A DNA stretch of 64,000 nt, from positions 22,697-86,696 of the forward strand of contig JAAYKY010000035.1 of assembly GCA_012522185.1 (NCBI GenBank), given 5' to 3'. The notes beneath the pieces are model-generated. The model did not search any database, was not told where the DNA came from, and saw only the letters and a program-made list of their open reading frames with translations. The position numbers were made by a program, and so were the translations under genes. Positions within the stretch are counted from its first letter, which is position 1. Each line of letters begins with the position of its first letter. Shown piece after piece: positions 61,742 to 64,000 of this stretch. Origin of the DNA: Flavobacteriaceae bacterium (GTDB lineage Bacteria > Bacteroidota > Bacteroidia > Flavobacteriales > Weeksellaceae).

Positions 61742-63485
61742 CTGGATTTTCGGAGAGATGGATTCCATCTTCAATCAGATGCGTCACTTCTTTTTGTTGT
61801 TTGGCCAAATTATTTAAGTACTCTTTAATTTCTTGTTGCAGAACATATTTGTTCAAGAAAGCGAGTTCGTAAATCTCTACCGGAAGCAACCATTCGGTCG
61901 GATATTCCGATTTTAGCGTTTCAAAAATCTGCGAAAGTTTCTCTTCGTTTATTAAATTATTTTCACGCATCCCTCTCAGCTGCTGATACATTTCTCTCAG
62001 TTTTTGTTCTTTGGCCGGAACTTCCAGTTTCTTAGCTTTGGTTTCCAACTGATGCGTAATCATATCAAAAGAAGTAAAATCGGCCGGGCCGGCATAGGCC
62101 GAAACGATGGATTTCCCGATCGCCATGTCATAAACGCCCCAATCCGGATGGAAAAGGATTTCGTCATAATGTTTAACGGTACAGTTTTTAAATGAAACCA
62201 GAAGTACTTTTCCTTTTCGGTTTCGTGTGCCGGTAATGATTTCGCCTTCGACGGTAATTCCGCCTTCGAATTCGAGTTTGGTCATTTCGCCTTCTTTTAT
62301 TTTGTAGGCTTCGAGGTCATAGGGTGACATATTTTCGATGGCTATATTGATGTTTTTTAATTTGCCTACGGGCGAACCAAATCCGTGCGAATGGTAAACC
62401 GTTCCGTGCCCAATCAGTTCTTTTTCATGATAAGAAAGCGCCGTTGGACCTTCGGCTTGGATGTAAACCGGGTTATCGTGGTTGTCTGTAATCACTCGCT
62501 TGAAAATTCCTGAGACTTGAATTCCGGTATTGTATTCGATGGTTCCCAGATTTTGGGATTCGATTAATTGTTTGATTCCTTCGGTTCCTCCGGTTCTTAG
62601 TCCCATTTGATTGGCGAATTGTTCCAACACAAAATTCAGATGTGCAAAGTCCGGCGTTACGAACAATTGGGGTTGGGGCTGTGTGATATCGAAATTGACT
62701 TCGGCCGCCGTAATATCGTAAGGAAGTTTTTTCACTTCACTTCCCATGCACCATTTGCTTTCTCCGATGGACGAAAGGAGTCCGGCGCCGTAAATTTTGG
62801 GATTTTCAACGGTTCCGATGAGTCCGTATTCAACCGTCCACCAATGCAGGTTTCTGATTTTGGCCATTTCCGAGAGTTCGGTCATGGAATTCTGTAAATC
62901 CAATACTTTTTGTTCGGCGAGATCGATGACTTTAGGGTCGCTTTCCCGGTCTTCCTTGACGATGGATAGGTGTCGAATGGCTTCGTACATTTCATAATCC
63001 AAAGCCGATGAGATGGCTTTGCTTCCGATTTCTCCGAAACGACGAAGGTATTCTGCGTATTCGGGATTGGCAATGATGGGTGCATGTCCGGCGGATTCAT
63101 GGATGATGTCCGGCGCGGGCGTGTATTCGATGTTTTGAATTTGTCGGATGTCCTGCGCAATTACCAAAACATTGTACGCCTGAAATTCCATAAAAGCAGT
63201 CGGCGGAATGAATCCGTCCACGGCAACGGCTGCCCATCCGATGTCTTTTAAAATCCGGTTCATCCCGTACATACTCGGAATGGTTTCGGTGGAGATTCCT
63301 GTTTTTTGAAGTCCTTCTACATAACTACCGTGTGCCACTTTTTTCAGATAATCCACATTTTTCCGCATCACGTATCTCCATACCGCCTGATCGATGGGTG
63401 TATAGGATTCGTAATGCTGGTCATTGATAAACTGTTTTAAATGTTCCGGCAATCGCCTCAATACTTCATTTTCTTCGTAAGCCAT
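61701..63485 (-). CDS. Aromatic amino acid hydroxylase with long C-terminal extension
   Basis: A 594-residue non-haem iron hydroxylase of the phenylalanine/tyrosine/tryptophan hydroxylase family. The catalytic domain lies in the first about 290 residues with iron ligands His129 and His134 (IIHESAGHAPI) and Glu219 (HWWTVEYGL). The remaining about 300 residues have no counterpart in the short bacterial phenylalanine 4-hydroxylases: a beta-rich part (about 320-440, with YIQAEGPTALSYHE and LVSFKNCTVKH), and a helical C-terminus. I recall similar long forms in Bacteroidota. No pterin genes are adjacent. Substrate cannot be fixed from sequence. Confidence 0.88.
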   Translation of the reverse strand: MAYEENEVLRRLPEHLKQFINDQHYESYTPIDQAVWRYVMRKNVDYLKKVAHGSYVEGLQKTGISTETIPSMYGMNRILKDIGWAAVAVDGFIPPTAFMEFQAYNVLVIAQDIRQIQNIEYTPAPDIIHESAGHAPIIANPEYAEYLRRFGEIGSKAISSALDYEMYEAIRHLSIVKEDRESDPKVIDLAEQKVLDLQNSMTELSEMAKIRNLHWWTVEYGLIGTVENPKIYGAGLLSSIGESKWCMGSEVKKLPYDITAAEVNFDITQPQPQLFVTPDFAHLNFVLEQFANQMGLRTGGTEGIKQLIESQNLGTIEYNTGIQVSGIFKRVITDNHDNPVYIQAEGPTALSYHEKELIGHGTVYHSHGFGSPVGKLKNINIAIENMSPYDLEAYKIKEGEMTKLEFEGGITVEGEIITGTRNRKGKVLLVSFKNCTVKHYDEILFHPDWGVYDMAIGKSIVSAYAGPADFTSFDMITHQLETKAKKLEVPAKEQKLREMYQQLRGMRENNLINEEKLSQIFETLKSEYPTEWLLPVEIYELAFLNKYVLQQEIKEYLNNLAKQQKEVTHLIEDGIHLSENPVISAEPVSSTPNL

Positions 63486-64000
63486 TTTTGCGTGTTTTGG
63501 ATTTACTAATTTACGAAAATAAATTATAGTTTCGAATGAAGCCTTTGGATTTCATGAAAATGAAGGTCTTATTTAAAGATGATGGACTGAATGATTGTGT
63601 AATATACTCTTGGGCATACCTCCTATTTTCGGGTAAAAGCAATGTATATTGTTTTCCCCGCTGATTGCGCAGATGTACGCTGGTATTTTTAAACCACAGG
63701 TGTCCGCCGTAGGTGGATAGTTACAGTAGTTTTTTTAGTGAGCGTGGTATAGTGTTCATAGCTACTTGCGTAGTACATAGGAGGGCGAAGTTCGAAGTAC
63801 AATATACAAGAATACAATATACATTTTACAGCAAGAAAACCTGAGACTCTTCGCTTCGCTTTTCCAATCTTCGACTGGAAGATTTTCATCTTATTATCAA
63901 ATCTCACAGAAAACCGTTATCTAAAATCCTTTTGCCAAAAAAGCAATTACAGAAAACTTTTACCGAACCTTTTTCCGAAACCTATCGGTCTTTCCTCTTA
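63486..64000. other. 515-base non-coding or unassigned region at the right edge
   Basis: Upstream of the hydroxylase gene lies a possible variant -7 element (minus strand TATTTTCG, 63521-63514). The rest shows a direct repeat of ACAATATACA (63800-63824, two copies), a 7-bp hairpin AATCTTC/GAAGATT (63866-63872 and 63878-63884), and an open plus-strand frame to the window end without an ATG. I see no gene I can support. A 36-codon frame at 63554-63664 is too weak to call. Confidence 0.6.
63514..63521 (-). promoter_or_regulatory. Candidate variant -7 element for the aromatic amino acid hydroxylase gene
   Basis: The minus strand reads TATTTTCG, a one-base variant of TAnnTTTG, 28 bases before the start codon. 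Confidence 0.3.

Noticed and set aside
63554..63664. 36-codon plus-strand frame starting MKMKVLFKDDGLND
   Set aside because: Too short, no upstream promoter or context; could be a transposase remnant but nothing supports it.
63800..63824. Direct repeat ACAATATACA (two copies, 5-base gap) as a possible CRISPR or tandem array
   Set aside because: Only two short copies with no regular spacers; no cas genes anywhere in the window.
63689..63907. 72-codon minus-strand frame near the right edge
   Set aside because: No signal or recognisable motif; it lies in a region with short repeats and could be chance.
63845..64000. Open plus-strand frame reaching the window end
   Set aside because: No ATG start; a gene beginning beyond the edge cannot be judged from this piece.
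1..64000. Search for tRNA genes, CRISPR arrays, insertion sequences and att sites
   Set aside because: None recognised by eye on either strand. A tRNAscan or ISfinder run would be decisive; absence is my reading only.

Overview
The window looks like a chromosomal segment of a Bacteroidota member, most likely class Flavobacteriia. The evidence is: AT-rich DNA; several secreted proteins ending in type IX secretion (T9SS) type A sorting domains; a PorX-type response regulator; a fused LpxC/FabZ enzyme; an hpt-adk pair; the DUF3822-rsmD pair; and a recurring TAnnTTTG promoter -7 element with few Shine-Dalgarno sequences. It is almost entirely coding. I saw no tRNA, rRNA, CRISPR array, intact insertion sequence or prophage. 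The genus cannot be told from the sequence alone.

Layout. 1-3.7 kb: 3' end of recN, an Rrf2 regulator, a T9SS beta-helix protein and a FabH-type synthase. 3.8-8.9 kb (minus): an envelope operon HD phosphohydrolase-lpxD-lpxC/fabZ-lpxA-efp. 9.0-12.6 kb (plus): porX-tsaE-ald-small membrane protein, divergent from that operon. 12.6-20.4 kb: adk, hpt, hemF, kdsA, an extended RluA-type pseudouridine synthase, a zinc-less CobB, a methyltransferase and an RsmF-like rRNA methyltransferase. 20.5-27.6 kb: a lipoprotein, a mini HExxH protein, then RDD <> SpoIIM-DUF4129-DUF4350-MoxR-DUF58, a compact and conserved envelope module of unknown function. 27.6-33.7 kb: the most accessory-looking stretch, with a TPR/AraC membrane regulator, a DUF4369/thioredoxin lipid-side reductase, a proline-rich small membrane protein and a large T9SS protein. 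33.9-38.7 kb (minus): tig-clpP-[two membrane proteins, one HTTM-like]-clpX. 38.9-47.5 kb: yqeY, rlpA, an EEP phosphatase, rsmD/DUF3822, DUF4349, kdsB with a KdnB-like dehydrogenase, a LolA-like protein and dGTPase. 47.6-53.3 kb: LemA-TPM-TPM operon, a conserved unknown and a large T9SS metzincin protease. 53.3-58.2 kb (minus): amidase-mlaD-(4Fe-4S membrane protein)-(CCG protein)-mgsA. 58.2-63.5 kb: lptD, ridA, a membrane protein and a long aromatic amino acid hydroxylase.

How the genes work together. Much of the window builds or exports to the outer membrane: lipid A (lpxA, lpxC/fabZ, lpxD), Kdo (kdsA, kdsB, and a possible 8-oxidase of the 8-amino-Kdo route), LPS insertion (lptD), lipid transport (mlaD), peptidoglycan (amidase, rlpA), T9SS control (porX) and T9SS cargo. 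The second theme is protein quality control: tig/clpP/clpX and the MoxR module.

No plainly new defence or mobile system is visible. The best candidates for undescribed biology are the SpoIIM-DUF4129-DUF4350-MoxR-DUF58 module, the HTTM pair lodged between clpP and clpX, the amidase-MCE-Fe/S-CCG-mgsA operon, and several unexplained palindromes in regulatory positions. Family assignments rest on motif recognition by eye, without database searches.
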